64,000 nucleotides of DNA from Acanthacorydalis orientalis (Eukaryota; Arthropoda; Insecta; Megaloptera; Corydalidae): contig CM068313.1 in the NCBI GenBank assembly GCA_034766995.1, positions 24,528,012 to 24,592,011 of the forward strand. The letters run 5' to 3'. Positions 23,624 to 37,219 of this stretch are shown piece by piece. The translations under genes were made by a program, and so were the position numbers. Position 1 is the stretch's first letter; each line of letters starts with the position of its first letter. The notes beneath the pieces were generated by a model. It was not told the origin of the DNA. It saw only the letters and a list, made by a program, of their open reading frames with translations, and made no database searches.

Positions 23624-23924
23624 TTCGGTTTTTATATGAATTTTTAATTATATTCTTTGATTTGCAAAAGGAATAAATACATTTTTAATTTGAATCGTCT
23701 CGCGAGCAAAAAACATCGCGTGCAGATTATTTCGTCATTTTTTTTCGATTTGTTTGCTTACTTTTTTTTTTAGGACAACCTGACATGCTCCGTATGTATT
23801 AACGAAAAAGTGTAACGAAACAATCATATTTTATTAATTGACAGAAAATCGCACCGGATTTTTTTTAAAAAAAACGACAAATATTTATTTCGTGTTGCAA
23901 AATTACAAATTAATTATACATAAT

Positions 23925-23926
23925 AT

Positions 23927-23959
<33 letters not shown>
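23925..23959. repeat. (CA)n(TA)n
   Basis: ACACACACACAT passes into a TA run of about 23 nt. Confidence 0.92.
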
Positions 23960-24047
23960 ATTTTAGTTTAGATAAACATAACGTGTTTATGATATCATAT
24001 TCACAATTGAAAACTCAGTTGCTGTGTTTAAAATCAATAATGCAAAT

Positions 24048-24049
<2 letters not shown>

Positions 24050-24096
<47 letters not shown>
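24050..24096. repeat. (TA)n microsatellite
   Basis: About 47 nt of TA. Confidence 0.95.
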
Positions 24097-24100
<4 letters not shown>

Positions 24101-24239
24101 GTTATCTCATCAGTTCAGCATTTTTAAATAATTTGATCATAGTAAGAAAAATATTATCTGCTGGATACCTGCCACTATTTTATTTATTTAACATTGATTT
24201 ATTTAATACTAATATTAATACATATATAGTCTCATGAAC

Positions 24240-25230
24240 CAAAAATAATTCATGATTGTCTGATCTCATATTTCTCTTTATCGAAAATAATTCAGCGAGC
24301 TTGGATAAAATAAAATATCACTAGAAAGAACAAAATTTATTTAAATCTAGAAACTAATTTATAAATTTTTGACTTTCAGGAATTGTTAGAATATAATTAT
24401 ACATAAAGATGAATATTTTGATTTACTCTTGAAATGATTTATTTCATAATTTAAAATACAAAATGTCAAAATATAATTAATTAAGAGATAATTGTTTTTT
24501 TAATAAAAATATGCGCTCTTATATTTAATTCATTTTTATTTTCCAATTTTTGATAAGAATCAGGGTTTAAAATTCAATATTATACTAATGTATTCTTTTT
24601 TTGCTTGTAAAAACAAGTTAACTGTTTGAAAAAGTGGAATTCATTGTTGGGTGGTCTGTCAGATTATACGGATTAAGCAGAACTTCATGTCTGAACTCAT
24701 TGTAATTTTATTGCTTTGGTGTGTGGTTATATTACGTATTTTATAATTAAGTATATTTTATTGGTTTAATTTATTTATATATTATAACTAATTTATTTAT
24801 GGTCAGTTTTTTCGTAAGTGAACAAATGAATTATATTTAAATATCTAATTGAAATATTGATGTTTTATGTTTCATTTCTGTTTACATTTAAATATTTTTG
24901 TTTAAATAGTTGTCCATTGATTTTCAATAAATCCTTTTTTTCTGTCGTGTCATTCTATTATATAATTACATATTTAAATTAATTGCGTAATATTTTTTCT
25001 AAAAATTCAAGAATAATTATAAGTGCATATATTTGTATTAATGATGCTTTTTAAACATATGAATTAAAATAATGACAAATGGTATTATTCATAATATGTT
25101 TAGGAAAATCTAAATAACGTACATATAGTTATGTAATTTTATAAGCATTTTAGAAAAATAATTTAAAATTAGTAAATATTTTTGTTTTTAATGACTTTTT
25201 TCAAATTGTAATTTTTTTCTGACTTACTAA
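24240..25230. other. AT-rich sequence
   Basis: Nothing supported. Confidence 0.5.
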
Positions 25231-25235
25231 CATGA

Positions 25236-25452
25236 TTTTACATATCTTCTTTTTCTTCGGTGCCGCTACGTCCCAAATCGAGCATTGGCCTCGTCAATTT
25301 TCTGCTTCCAGACATTCCTCTCCGTGGCGGTCCTTCTCCAGTTCCTTACTCAGTTCCACTGTATCCTTCTCTATATTGTTTATCCATCTGAGCCTTGGTC
25401 TACCTGGTATCTGCTGCGTGTGACCTGCCCATCGCAGGCGCCGCATTTTTAT
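25236..25452 (-). pseudogene. 3' tail of a non-LTR retrotransposon (LINE) ORF2, reverse transcriptase C-terminus
   Basis: Translated on the minus strand from 25448, it reads RRLRWAGHT, then GRPRLRWINNIEKD, then LEKDRHGEECLEAEN and a stop. This is the characteristic tail after the RT domain of many animal LINEs (consensus LRWAGHV..GRPRLRWIDNVEKDL). A short GC-rich 3' UTR-like stretch ending near 25236 follows. The GC content is far above the surroundings. Only the 3' end is present, as expected for 5'-truncated LINE insertion. Confidence 0.75.
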
Positions 25453-25640
25453 AAAGACAGATAGTTTTGGTTCCTTGTAGACTTTATATAATTCGAAGTT
25501 GGATTTTACATATACCTGTTAATATTTACTATCAAGGAATTCTGGTGAGTATCGGCTTCAAAAGTCTTAATTTTTTATGTTGATTGATTAAACATTTTTT
25601 TTTGTATTTAAATCCTTGTTTATTTTTTTGTTATATATTA

Positions 25641-25642
<2 letters not shown>

Positions 25643-25707
<65 letters not shown>
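25643..25707. repeat. (CT)n(TA)n compound array
   Basis: About 30 nt of CT joined directly to about 35 nt of TA. Confidence 0.95.
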
Positions 25708-25711
<4 letters not shown>

Positions 25712-26066
25712 TTATAATACATTTTGTGCTTTTATGTATAAAAATATTTTATTAATTTAATTTTCCATAATATAATGACTGTCCGAAATCATTACCACAT
25801 TAATCAAATAATTATGTGTGTGCAGTAATAAATGATTACTTTTAGGTTGATTACATATTTTATTTGTTGAAATGCATAATATATTCATTCGATGATATAT
25901 TGAAACAGTAGTCAATATTGCGCAATTTTGTAGTTATTTATATTTTGTTTTATTAATGAAAAATCATGCAAATTTTAATGCTAAATCTAAATATAATTTC
26001 AGTGTTCAAATAATGAATTTATAATTATTGTATTGTTAATAATTCTGTATTAAAGGAAATAATTAC

Positions 26067-26068
<2 letters not shown>

Positions 26069-26109
<41 letters not shown>
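26069..26109. repeat. (TA)n microsatellite
   Basis: About 41 nt of TA, ending at GGGGGTG. Confidence 0.95.
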
Positions 26110-26111
<2 letters not shown>

Positions 26112-26977
26112 GGGTGTTTAGGATACGAACTCATAGATTAGAAAAAGTCATTAAAAGTAAATCTATATTCACTAATTACTTATTTTACATTAAATTGTTG
26201 TAATTGTTTTTAGTATTCGCTTCAAAAAAAAAGAACCGAATACACGTTGTTTGATTAGAATATATAATTTCCGCATTGATTTATTACTTCTATTAATAAT
26301 TCTTTTTTTGTATTATCATATTACATTTGTTAAGATCTTATGTTCAAACTGTAATTAATTTTAACTTGTTTTAAAATCTCGAAACAAATTATTTTTATAT
26401 GTTAATTTTGTCGATGATTTTATAGAAATCTCCGCTTATTTGAATGAATATTTTTTTATTTAATGATATTAGTATACCGACATACCTTTTAACATTCTGA
26501 TCAAGTTATTTATAACGATTTATTGTTCATAATTTTTATAATTAGATTATATTAATTTTAGTGATAATATCTATACCGAAAATTTCCAAATTCATTAATT
26601 CTTCGTTTTAAAAATAATGATATATTTAACTAAAAAACAGGATAAGTAATATTATGGTAATGCATGTTTATGTTTGTAAGTTATTTTGATGAAATGTTTA
26701 TTAAGATAATAATAATTTAGTTTACTTCTACAATAATGTATTAATAGCATTATTTTTAAGAATATAATAAAAAAATATAATAAATTTCTATTTTAAAACT
26801 TTTAGTTACAGTATTTAAAGTATTTAGTTACAGTATTTCTATTTAAATTTATCTAATATAAAAACTTATTGATTATTTGCATGTATTATTTGAATATATA
26901 TATAAGGATTTTTTTAAACTACTGATAATTAAAACTTACAAAATGAATATGAATTCTACAATAGTGTGTGAAAGTAT

Positions 26978-26981
<4 letters not shown>

Positions 26982-27052
<71 letters not shown>
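26982..27052. repeat. (TA)n microsatellite, about 71 nt
   Basis: Long uninterrupted TA. Confidence 0.95.
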
Positions 27053-27055
<3 letters not shown>

Positions 27056-27545
27056 TTTCATAATTTACTGAAATAATTATTTAAGTTTTTTTTTTACTAA
27101 AAAGTACATTAACAAAATTTTGTTTGTCTATTTACTCGTTCCAATTTACAGTAAATATAATTTTCGTGTTGTGTGATCAGAATTAAACAAATAGAGAGTG
27201 AATGCATAGTCAAGGTCGACGTTACTATTTAGAAACATTTCTGTTTTTAAACCTAATTTAAATTAAGAAAGTGCGTAAGATTATTTCAGTGCAATCATTC
27301 AATAAATATTACACTGGTACTAATTAAAGATAAAGTTTTCTACCCACATAATGTAGTTATACAATATGTTATATTTTTCTTTATGATTTCACTGACTCAT
27401 AGAGTACTTCCTACCATATGTCAAGCATTGGATTTCCAATGAAGTTTGTCATGCAATCTAATAAATTGTAGAATAAATGAAATACGCAGTAAAATAAATA
27501 TGTGCTGAAACTTGTAGGTGTTTAACTTAAAGTTTATATTCTAGT

Positions 27546-27548
<3 letters not shown>

Positions 27549-27620
<72 letters not shown>
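27549..27620. repeat. (TA)n microsatellite, about 72 nt
   Basis: Long uninterrupted TA. Confidence 0.95.
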
Positions 27621-27623
<3 letters not shown>

Positions 27624-28168
27624 ACTATCATTTTATATATCTCGACAGTCGAAATCTTTTAAATTTAATTTACTATAAATAAGACGTGCTAACATAATCA
27701 ACTAAGATATAGTTATTTGTGTTTAATTGTTTGATATTTATGATCGAATAATGGAAAACATATGGAAGTTAGTAAGGAATTTATACATTTTTAGAAATAT
27801 TTTTCTATCATTTAATAAATTTGTATATATTTAGAATTGAAAGTTATGTTGTTTTTTACATTAATCACTGGAATTAATTTTTATGTTAATGTTTTTAATT
27901 AAATACATTTTTCAAGTATGAGTTGTATAAAAAATATTTTATTTTCTTTTTAGAATATTATAATTTGTATATTTTTTCGGTCTCTATACTAATGCACTTA
28001 GTATGAATGACATATTCCACTGCATTAAACAATAATCTGTTAAGAAAATGTATACTTTTTATGTTAATAGTGATCACGATTTGAAAATTAATTCGGAATA
28101 GTGTAAAAATCTGTTTGATACAAATGTAATATTTAAAAGATATAATAGTGCCTTGGAATTTGCTAATT

Positions 28169-28171
<3 letters not shown>

Positions 28172-28208
<37 letters not shown>

Positions 28209-28215
28209 GTGTGCA
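28172..28215. repeat. (TA)n(TATG)n
   Basis: About 27 nt of TA, then GTATGTATGTGTGTG. Confidence 0.92.
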
Positions 28216-28574
28216 TATTTCTGTGTATGAATGATTTTTCTCCTAAGGATAAAAAAATTCATCACCTGAAAAAATTTTATTATACACAATACTCTCAAAT
28301 GCCCTAAACTATTGGTTTCTGTCTATTTCCAAAAAGCTTTCGATAAAGAAAGCAACTGTACTAAAAAAAAGAGCAATCTATTAAGTAGTTATATTAATAA
28401 GTTTGTCAAATCAGAGTAGTATAATAAAAAATATTGGTAAAAGTTAGTTTAAAATAATTGGAAGTAATAAAGATTTACTAATTTCCTTAACAAATAATTT
28501 TTGACAAATATATAAGTTTAGTTATATTTTTGATTATACTACTTTTCCTTTTCTAAATTATCTCTCTTTTATCT

Positions 28575-28577
28575 CTC

Positions 28578-28633
<56 letters not shown>

Positions 28634-28650
28634 GCGTACATACATACAGA
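28575..28650. repeat. (CT)n(TA)n(CATA)n
   Basis: CT to 28599, TA to 28628, then ACACATGCGTACATACATAC. Confidence 0.93.
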
Positions 28651-29003
28651 CATATGCATATGAGTGGAATATAACTGTTTTTACATGTATTTGTATAAAT
28701 ATTTGGTTTCTACGTACTTTTCTCAGAAACTATTAATGACCTGAAGAAATGTAGAGGGCAATGTTTTATAATTTGAAAAAAATTCAGTAATTAAAATCCG
28801 CAAAAATTAGATATTTTGATCGTATAACGATTATTATTTTATATGTAAATTTATGTTGAAAGTAAAACAAAAATATTGAAAAAAAACATTATTGGTAATA
28901 GATATAAAATTTTAACAAGATGCTAATTTTATATGCTAATAATTATCTTTTTATATCTACTGGTACTACGTATAGTATCTATTTTATAAATTTATGATCA
29001 TAA

Positions 29004-29174
29004 TTTCATGTTCTGTATACCGTTGAGGCCATTTGCACAAAAATAGCAAATGGGTTTGTTTCATGTACAAATAGAAACAGCAATACCAATATGTATAACA
29101 AATGCAGTGAAACCCACATTGTTACTGTGATACATTTGTATATTAAAATAAACATTAATTTGTTTGATATATAG
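29004..29174. other. Coding-like patch readable on both strands
   Basis: The plus frame gives TVEAICTKIANGFVSCTNRN and continues to TAG (29172). On the minus strand 29124-29021 has an acceptor-like CAG and a donor AACG|GTATAC, and encodes a hydrophobic segment, MWVSLHLLYILVLLFLFVHE then TNPFAIFVQMAST, that could be a membrane helix. I cannot choose between them. Confidence 0.22.
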
Positions 29175-29199
29175 TAATTTTATTTTGAAGGTTGTTATG

Positions 29200-30900
29200 A
29201 ATTTATTCGTCAGTTTTCCTTTAAAATAATAATGGAAAATAAATGATCATGCATTTCAATGTCAAAGTGTCGAATTTTAATGATATTTATGATTTCGGGG
29301 TATCATTGTTTCTGACTGTTTTTAGATTCATTGTTCTTTTTCATGGAAATTAATGTGAAAATTTTGAATAAAACTATAAATCATAAATTATATATTGTTA
29401 TGTACACATTCGTACATGTAATAATTTTACGAGTAATGTAAGATTTGACATCTAATTAAAATACGTTTTGAATATGAATCAACAATGAATTGTTTTTATG
29501 GAACATAACATAAACTTTTTAATGGAATTATATTTTTTAATAAAATATAAAAAAAATATATCCTATTTAGAAAATATAATTTTGAGGTTAGATTGATTAA
29601 CAAATATTAGTATTATTTTTGCAATAGTAATAAGCATTAAATGAAAACACAGTTTTTAATATCGTATTATTTTTTAAAATACTTAAAAATAAGAGAAAAG
29701 TCGCAAAAAGAAAACAGTGCTATATTTTAAGAAACTATTTATTAAAAAAGTACTTTTTTATTTGAAAAAAATATTTTTTTAATAACTGAAAATTTGTAAA
29801 TGGACAAAAATTCAAAAATGAGAGTATTTTACTAATTTAATATAATGTGATATATTTCAGTGTAAGTATTTAATAGGATTATGACTTATAGATATCTGTA
29901 AAATATTTTCTAAGTAAACTTGTGATATAAACTTAAAATATACAAGCATATTATTTTTAGTCTTAATGTAATTCAATTCGACGTTTCATGTGACTCTAGT
30001 AATTCATTGGTATAAATTTCAATTATTTTCTTACAATTGTTATTCTCTTCATTGTTAGTAATATAAATGTTAAATAGTCTTAAAATAAATTGGTAGTGAA
30101 TAATGAAAGTGTGGAACTTGTTTCATAATTTATTCAGATTTAATTTCTTTATTGGAATCGGAATTATTATTTTATTCAATGGAACTTTTTAAATTGCTGA
30201 TTGTCTTTTTGGTGAGAATTTTTTTTAAAAGTAGCTGCATTGAAAGTATGTTATATAATTAAAAACAGTATTTTTGTTTTTAAAATATTACAGAAAAATG
30301 TTCTTTGTTCTATACACAATCTATACAAATTGTGTTAATAGATATATTTTTAAGATATATTTTTTGATAAATGACATGTTTTCAATATATGCAGTTGATT
30401 GTTATTTAATTTCAGATTTCTAGTAAGTTTTTTTTTATGTAATTAGTGTTTCATCTAAAAATACTTCCTATAATAATGCAATGTTTATAGAAAATTGCAT
30501 TTTTTGTTGTAAATTCTAAGTAAATATAAAACGTTATACAACTTTTTTACAACAAAAAAAAAACACATTTCTTTACAGTAACTTCAAAAATTAACGATAT
30601 TAGCAAAATGATTAAAACGATTATTTCTACTTAAAAAACTCTCTTTCAGGACATTTTTTTCTGACAAAATATTTTTATTTTTTTTCGTCAGTTAGGTATT
30701 TTTTATAATTTTTAATTTTAAGATTATAAATTAATTTGAATAGGTTGTTGTCGATTGAATAAATTTTAAAGTATGATTTTCATTACAAAGATTGAATTTT
30801 CAGAAAAACATTTTTTTATTTCTATTCATTCGTCGCAGATAAGTATAAAGAATTGTATTCAAATATTTTCATTTATCTAAAAGTGTGACTTGTTGAGATA
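29200..30900. other. AT-rich sequence, unusually free of (TA)n arrays
   Basis: The stretch from about 28,650 to 32,380 has no TA array over 25 nt, the longest such gap in the window. No gene is seen in it apart from the patches listed. Confidence 0.45.
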
Positions 30901-30942
30901 ATATTGTATATACACTGTAAAAAAACTACTATTAGTTTGTAG

Positions 30943-31053
30943 GCGTTCAAAGATGACTGTAGGAGTGAAATAGTCAACCATCTATTGCTTTTTTTGTGTA
31001 CTATTTGGTTTGTGTTATCTTTAGTTGTTATTTCGGCATGTAATCGAATTTAG
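30943..31053 (+). CDS. Possible terminal exon with a membrane segment
   Basis: The acceptor-like TATTAGTTTGTAG precedes AFKDDCRSEIVN and then a hydrophobic stretch HLLLFLCTIWFVLSLVVISA ending CNRI-stop. It is 36 codons long. It could be a chance open frame in T-rich sequence. Confidence 0.18.
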   Translation, partial: AFKDDCRSEIVNHLLLFLCTIWFVLSLVVISACNRI

Positions 31054-31914
31054 AGCTCTTTTTTATGTTTTTTCGGACTTTAACTTATTGCTGTCAAACA
31101 TTAAGAAGAAATGTGTAACAAATATGTAGGTGGTGGATATATATCGAACATTATTAAATATTTATTGGTCTTGAAAAGTATCGTTTGCCTTTTCTAAAAA
31201 AATATGGAGCACATATATATATATATGTTTCATAAAATACAAAATAAATGGATAAATAAATGTTTTGTAATCAATAATGATAACGTTGAAATGTGATTTT
31301 ATATTTTAAGATAAAGAAGTATTTTATATTTCATCTTAGAAAATCATATAATTGCGTGCTGTTAATTAGATTAAATTTTAATTATATATTTTTTTGTAAA
31401 AGGAAAGTAATTGGTTTTTTGCAGAGTACTAATTCAGATAAAAAATATGTGATATAAAAAGTCAACTAAAATAATGGAAAATAATTAAGTTCTATTTTTT
31501 TAGTTATTTATTATTAATAATGAATTTCTAAATAACGATAATATTTAGTGCATAAAATAAATTACATGATGATATACTAAATCATTGATTACGTCCTCTG
31601 TGATGAAATCGATTGTATAGAAATATTTTTGCATTGAATGGTATATGTTTAAAATATGCATGTTTGATTATTTATAAAATATTTTTTACTCATGCACTCA
31701 AGCAACACATTTATTCATTTCATTAATAAGTAGAATGAACAGATCGCAACAGGTATTCACCTGTACAAAAATCAATTATTATTCATTAAAAGATAATGCT
31801 ACTAATTAATAAATGTAATGATTTTCAACGAAAAGATCAATTAATGAAGATGCATGGTACGTATCTGTTCATTACGAAACTTGAATCAATTAGGATGTGT
31901 CTAACATTGTTGCC

Positions 31915-31975
31915 TTTGGCTAATCTCGAACTCACGACTGTTAAAGTAATATTCATTTTCGGCATAGATTAGAAA
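31915..31975 (-). repeat. tRNA-derived SINE-like fragment (B-box)
   Basis: On the minus strand GTCGTGAGTTCGAGATTAG (around 31918-31938) is a good Pol III B-box. A degenerate tRNA-like arm lies upstream. The T stem does not pair and the A box is weak, so this is at most a SINE relic. Confidence 0.28.
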
Positions 31976-32379
31976 TACGGTCGATAATGACTGCCACATG
32001 TGGAAGTGTTAAAATATTGTAAATTACAGGTTATATTGATATCTTAACAGAAAATTAATTTCTAACCGCCTTTACCAAATTAATATATGTTGTTTATTTT
32101 GCAATACATGCCATGGGCAATTGTTCTGAAAACATAAAATCGATTATAGTGTAAATCGTTTTATGTTTATGTTTAAAATTAAGATATTTACGACAGTTTT
32201 GTTTTTTTTTTTTTTTGAAATGTATAAAAAGTTACATTGATTTATTAGCACTTAGAAACGAAAAATATGAAAATCAAATGTTGTAACAAATCAATCAAAA
32301 TTGTATATGGAAAATGATTGAAAACTGTTGAAGGTTAAAACCTTATTTCTTTCGGAAGTGCTTGATACATGCATACATA

Positions 32380-32382
<3 letters not shown>

Positions 32383-32433
<51 letters not shown>
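32383..32433. repeat. (TA)n(GA)n compound array
   Basis: About 32 nt of TA joined to about 18 nt of GA. This is the reverse complement of the (CT)n(TA)n arrangement. Confidence 0.95.
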
Positions 32434-34124
32434 TGGATATATAATTGAAATGTTTTCTATTTAATCAAATATTCTTGAATTGATTTATTTATTGTTGTAG
32501 ATAAATTGATATCAATTATTAAAATTAAAAAAATAAAAGAAATTAAACTGATATCAGGTATATGAACATTTTCTTAATTGTATCGTCAGTTTTTTGTAAA
32601 CTTCTCTTAAACATTGAAATAATTTTGTATTTCATAGGAAAATGATTGTTGTTATATTAATTACTATTTAATCCGGCGAATTATTTTTTTGTTATATTTT
32701 TTACGATAAGTCAAGTGAATTTAATCTATTTTTAAGTGTTATTAACTAGAATACTGTTTATTTAATGATTTCAATATTAAATTATTGGATAGAATATTTA
32801 TAATAAATATAAGTGCATGTGTTTGTATTTATTTAAATGCCTGTATATTGACGGGAACGAACATACTATGTACATGATCTTCATTGATATTTCTGACCGA
32901 ATAATAATATATATTAATATTGACTGTTATGCTTAAATACACATAACTCATATTACATATATGTAATAAATTATGTATATTTTACACAAACATCATCCAT
33001 AGAGAAACACTGCACCATTATTCATGTTACAGTATACAAAATTCAATTAAAATGACATTAACGTTGTCAATACAGATAAAGCAGATAGTAACTGATAGAC
33101 AATATTTGAAGGTTGTCAACTTTGTATCTCATTGTGCAGGAACATGAATGATATTTGACGCGCAGTATATTTAACGTAAAGCTCTATATATGGCATTTTC
33201 AATGTCATACCTTTTTTGTACGAATTGTTATTACTATTATTACTATTTAATAATTATTACTATTATAATATTGTCATCGTGTGTCTTCAGAAATTGATTG
33301 CTACTGTATTACTTACTGTGTTGATATACTGTAATTTAATTCGTTAAATACATAAATGAATAATAAATATTTATTACTTAGTGGCTGAATTGTCCTTGAT
33401 TTTGAAATAATATCATTATAATAATTGTGTAATAGTATTGAACTTGAGTAACAATAAAGTCATTCACTTTTACCTTTTACAACCCATCTGCGGTAGTGTA
33501 AGGTTTTAAATAATTATAGAATTTCTTGTTGTTGTTTCAAGTGATGAGTTTACAAAACACCTTTCAAGTATCTTTTATATTTTTTTGTATTATTTTCTGT
33601 CTAGTCGTAGTTAACAAAGTAAGAATGATAGCTTTTTATGAATAGATAACTAATCGTTTTCGCAACTCATAGTAAGGATTTAATTAAAGCATTGTTTGCA
33701 GACTTTTCGCATTTTCTTAAAAGCATTTATATCACCGTTATAGTCTCGGTCTACAACATTTAATCTTGTTTAAGTTCAGTCTACGAGTTTTTAAATATTC
33801 TGTTGAAATTTTTCTATTGTAATTCACATGTAAAATGAAAATTTGTTATGAAAATAAAATTGTAACAATATCATAATTATAATTGTAAAATGAATATGCA
33901 TTATTTTAAATATAAATTATTTTTTTATTCTTTTATAGAAATTTGAATTATAATATGAAACTAACAGAAAGTTTTATATAGAATAACGATTGTATTTATA
34001 TACTTCCTTCGTATTCATGTAGATATTTTTTGTTTGAATGAAATTTTATTACTTTTTATAAAAACGAAAAATTATTTCATTTTTAAATTGTAAAATTATT
34101 TATAAAAGTTATGTGCGTATATAT

Positions 34125-34134
34125 ACGTACATAC

Positions 34135-34189
<55 letters not shown>
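34125..34189. repeat. (TACA)n(TA)n
   Basis: GTACATACATACATACAT then about 43 nt of TA. Confidence 0.93.
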
Positions 34190-34192
<3 letters not shown>

Positions 34193-34649
34193 GGTGAGTA
34201 TTTTATGATTTTATTAATTTTTATACTTTTGTCTTGAAAGATAATATTTGATTTCAGTCATCGTGTCAGATATACAAAAGTGTTTCAAAATAGACAATAA
34301 ATAAAAGTCAAAAATAGCACGTTTCTTGTGATAAGCAATGAGTTAGAGTGATTGACAAATGTTATTCTATCTCATGAAAATGTTCTAACATTTCAATAAA
34401 TTTTAATATTGACCATTTTAAATTTAATTACATGATAATTTTAATGCAATTGTTATAATTGTGGTTATCGATACTACAAGCAGTTTAGATATAAATAATA
34501 GTTTAAAATGCAATATTTGTTAACAGTATATTTAATTTTTCTTAAATGTTATTAAACTGAAGATAATAATTTATTTATCTCTTACGTATAAAAGGGTATA
34601 ATAAATATGACAATTGTATTTTAACTATTCCTTATGTCGATATATCTAT

Positions 34650-34652
<3 letters not shown>

Positions 34653-34728
<76 letters not shown>
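34653..34728. repeat. (TA)n microsatellite, about 75 nt with one G
   Basis: Two TA runs split by a single TG substitution. Confidence 0.95.
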
Positions 34729-34733
<5 letters not shown>

Positions 34734-35650
34734 GAATGTGTAAATAAACACAATGCAAATGAACATAAGTGTCTATAAATAAATTCAAATAAACATGTTC
34801 ACATGTAATACAAGATAGTAATTTCAACATTAAGAATCTTAGCTTTAAGCGCCTCGTAGATAAATGCGTATACATATGTATGTGTGTACATATATATATA
34901 TACATGTGTGTATGTTTAAACTGAAAATTAGCAAAGTGTCTGTAAATATTATTTTTCCATTATAATATTAATTACAGCATTTTCGGGATCCTGTATTGTT
35001 CTCTAGTGATCGAAAATCAATAACAGTTATTCAAAAAATGCATTTAACAAATATATATATATTTTGTATACACGTTCAATCGTCATACGAAATAATAATA
35101 AATAATATCGTACATACGTTAGATATTTCTAATATGAACATGACATTTAAATTTCAGAAAATATATGTACAACTGAAACCGATAATTTTAGTTTAAACAT
35201 AGATGATGACATCAACATTTGAGAAATATCGTAATCTTTTTTTTGATAGTACAGAACTGTTATTTTTTATTTCGATTTAATAATTTACCTGTCATATAAA
35301 ACGGTTGTCAGAAATATCTTTTTTGTTATTTCTTATATATGTTCAATCATGTTACGTATTTATCATTCGTTTATGTTGTAAACATTTACTGTTTGGGTTT
35401 GAAATTAATTTTTCATTTGTTTATATTTTTTATTCGGACGTTTCATGACAAGTATATTGTAATACGATAAATATAAATTTGTATTTTATTAATGGTTTGG
35501 CATTGATGTGGTGGTTAGTACATGGGTTTCGAGGCCAATTAGTTAGTAGGTACTCGTACCATTTGATTTCTCCGAACTCTATCTTCATTTTTTCGAGAAA
35601 AGTTCTTGAAAAATTATACCAATTGGTTTTTATGACCATTTCATTGTGCT

Positions 35651-35652
<2 letters not shown>

Positions 35653-35706
<54 letters not shown>

Positions 35707-35708
35707 TA
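35653..35708. repeat. (TA)n microsatellite
   Basis: About 48 nt of TA, then CATATA. Confidence 0.95.
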
Positions 35709-36773
35709 AGATTTTTGTCATTAAACAGAATAGAACTGTTCTCACTATGTAGTAAATGTACAACGTTGTATGCTGATAAATAAATAGAGAAATTAGACGG
35801 GAACGTCTCGTTTTTAACTTTATTGTTCAATTACAAGACACTTTTCCATGTTAAAAATAAAAATAATATGGTTAGAAATAAGTTGAAATCAATTTGTCAA
35901 TTTGCAAATATTTAAATTTCATTGTTGGGGGAAATTTTGTATTTTTTTTTATTTTAAACTACTCAGTCAACATTTTAACTCTTTGGAGCCGGGAGAGGGA
36001 AACGGTGCTAAATTTTTTTAACAAATATTTTTCGATTAACTGAACATTCTTTTATCGCAAACAAAATAAAAAATGCAATTTTGTCGGTTACAAGAAAAAA
36101 TATGTTAATTGAGATTAGCCATTAGAAATTTCACATCTATCTCATATATCGTGGAATATCGTTGATAATATTCGGAAAACATAAATCTCTTGATTGGAAA
36201 CATAATTGAAAGCGGAAGAATTGATTACAATTGAAAATTTACAAAAATAACATTACTGTTGAGTGTGAACATTTTTGAAACAATAAGTTAAAGTTAACAG
36301 TTATTCTTTCTAATATTTTTGTTTATTTGATACAAATTTAAATTTACCCCATTTTATAAATTTCCTATTCATATTAGTTTTTCATGTCGTCAAAAGTTAT
36401 CGGAGAAAACAAATGTTTATTTTGTAACCTCGTTAAATTTCTAATATCATTCAAATAAAAATGACAACATTGTTGATGATATAAATATATGGAAGTATTA
36501 TAGTTTTGAGAAAGTCTTACGGCGAGATGAAAAAATGATGACCTGTATTGCATAAAAATTTCTGAAGTATTAAATTATGCTAAATTATTTAAAAAGATTT
36601 TTGCAAAGAAATCTGTTACATATTTCTTATTTATATTTTAATAAATATTTATAAAGTGTTTCGTTAATATATTATTGAAATTCATTACAGTGCATGTTGA
36701 TTATTTATTCCAGATTATTTTATACTTGTCCAATAAAATAATGTTAACATTTATTACACATACGTGTATGTAC

Positions 36774-36777
<4 letters not shown>

Positions 36778-36840
<63 letters not shown>

Positions 36841-36841
36841 T
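36778..36841. repeat. (TA)n(TG)n compound array
   Basis: About 46 nt of TA joined to about 17 nt of TG. Confidence 0.95.
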
Positions 36842-36899
36842 AAACGTTACACGTTACGTTCAAAGTGACTTACATGTTTTTATTCGGTTGCAATAGGAA

Positions 36900-37060
36900 T
36901 TCTTTCCTAGAAACAATGGTTGCTTGATCTAACTTTCACCGTGCAATTAGAAGCTTTGATCATAGTCTACCGTGACTGGACATAACAGCAATTGTTATAG
37001 GGTCCACTGGTTTAATATTCATCGATTTTATATTACATCTAGAGCTAGTTCATGCATTTA
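36900..37060. other. GC-elevated unexplained patch
   Basis: The minus strand reads SGPYNNCCYVQSR, stop, TMIKASNCTVKVRSSNHCF. It looks like an old repeat with coding-like composition. No family is assigned. Confidence 0.15.
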
Positions 37061-37176
37061 ATATAACTGTATGGAATTTATATTCATGTACATTTGTCTA
37101 TATTTCTGTGCATATAAATACACTCTTACATTTAAACATAGTGAGTAAAAAGTAAGCGACTCGTTTATATACTAAA

Positions 37177-37182
<6 letters not shown>

Positions 37183-37215
<33 letters not shown>
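37183..37215. repeat. (TA)n microsatellite
   Basis: About 33 nt of TA. Confidence 0.95.
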
Positions 37216-37218
<3 letters not shown>

Positions 37219-37219
37219 A

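Larger units (their letters stand above)
25710..28985. other. AT-rich sequence with five TA-based arrays
   Basis: No coding-like patch or repeat end was noticed beyond the arrays listed. Confidence 0.5.
32440..36890. other. AT-rich sequence
   Basis: TA arrays at 34125, 34653, 35653 and 36778. At 35490-35570 TGGTGGTTAGTACATGGG and GGGTTTCGAGGCC look like shrunken Pol III boxes, but their spacing is too short for a tRNA. Confidence 0.45.

Noticed and set aside
25232..25423. 63-codon plus-strand ORF in GC-rich sequence
   Set aside because: It is the antisense of the LINE tail; the minus strand carries the recognisable RRLRWAGH and GRPRLRW motifs.
34621..34905. 94-codon ORF and many similar ORFs rich in Ile-Tyr (e.g. 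47-256, 2841-3079, 19433-19784, 51683-51880)
   Set aside because: They are translations of (TA)n arrays on either strand, with no independent coding evidence.
35500..35560. tRNA gene suggested by TGGTGGTTAGTACATGGG and GGGTTTCGAGGCC
   Set aside because: The two boxes are too close together for a tRNA and no stems form.
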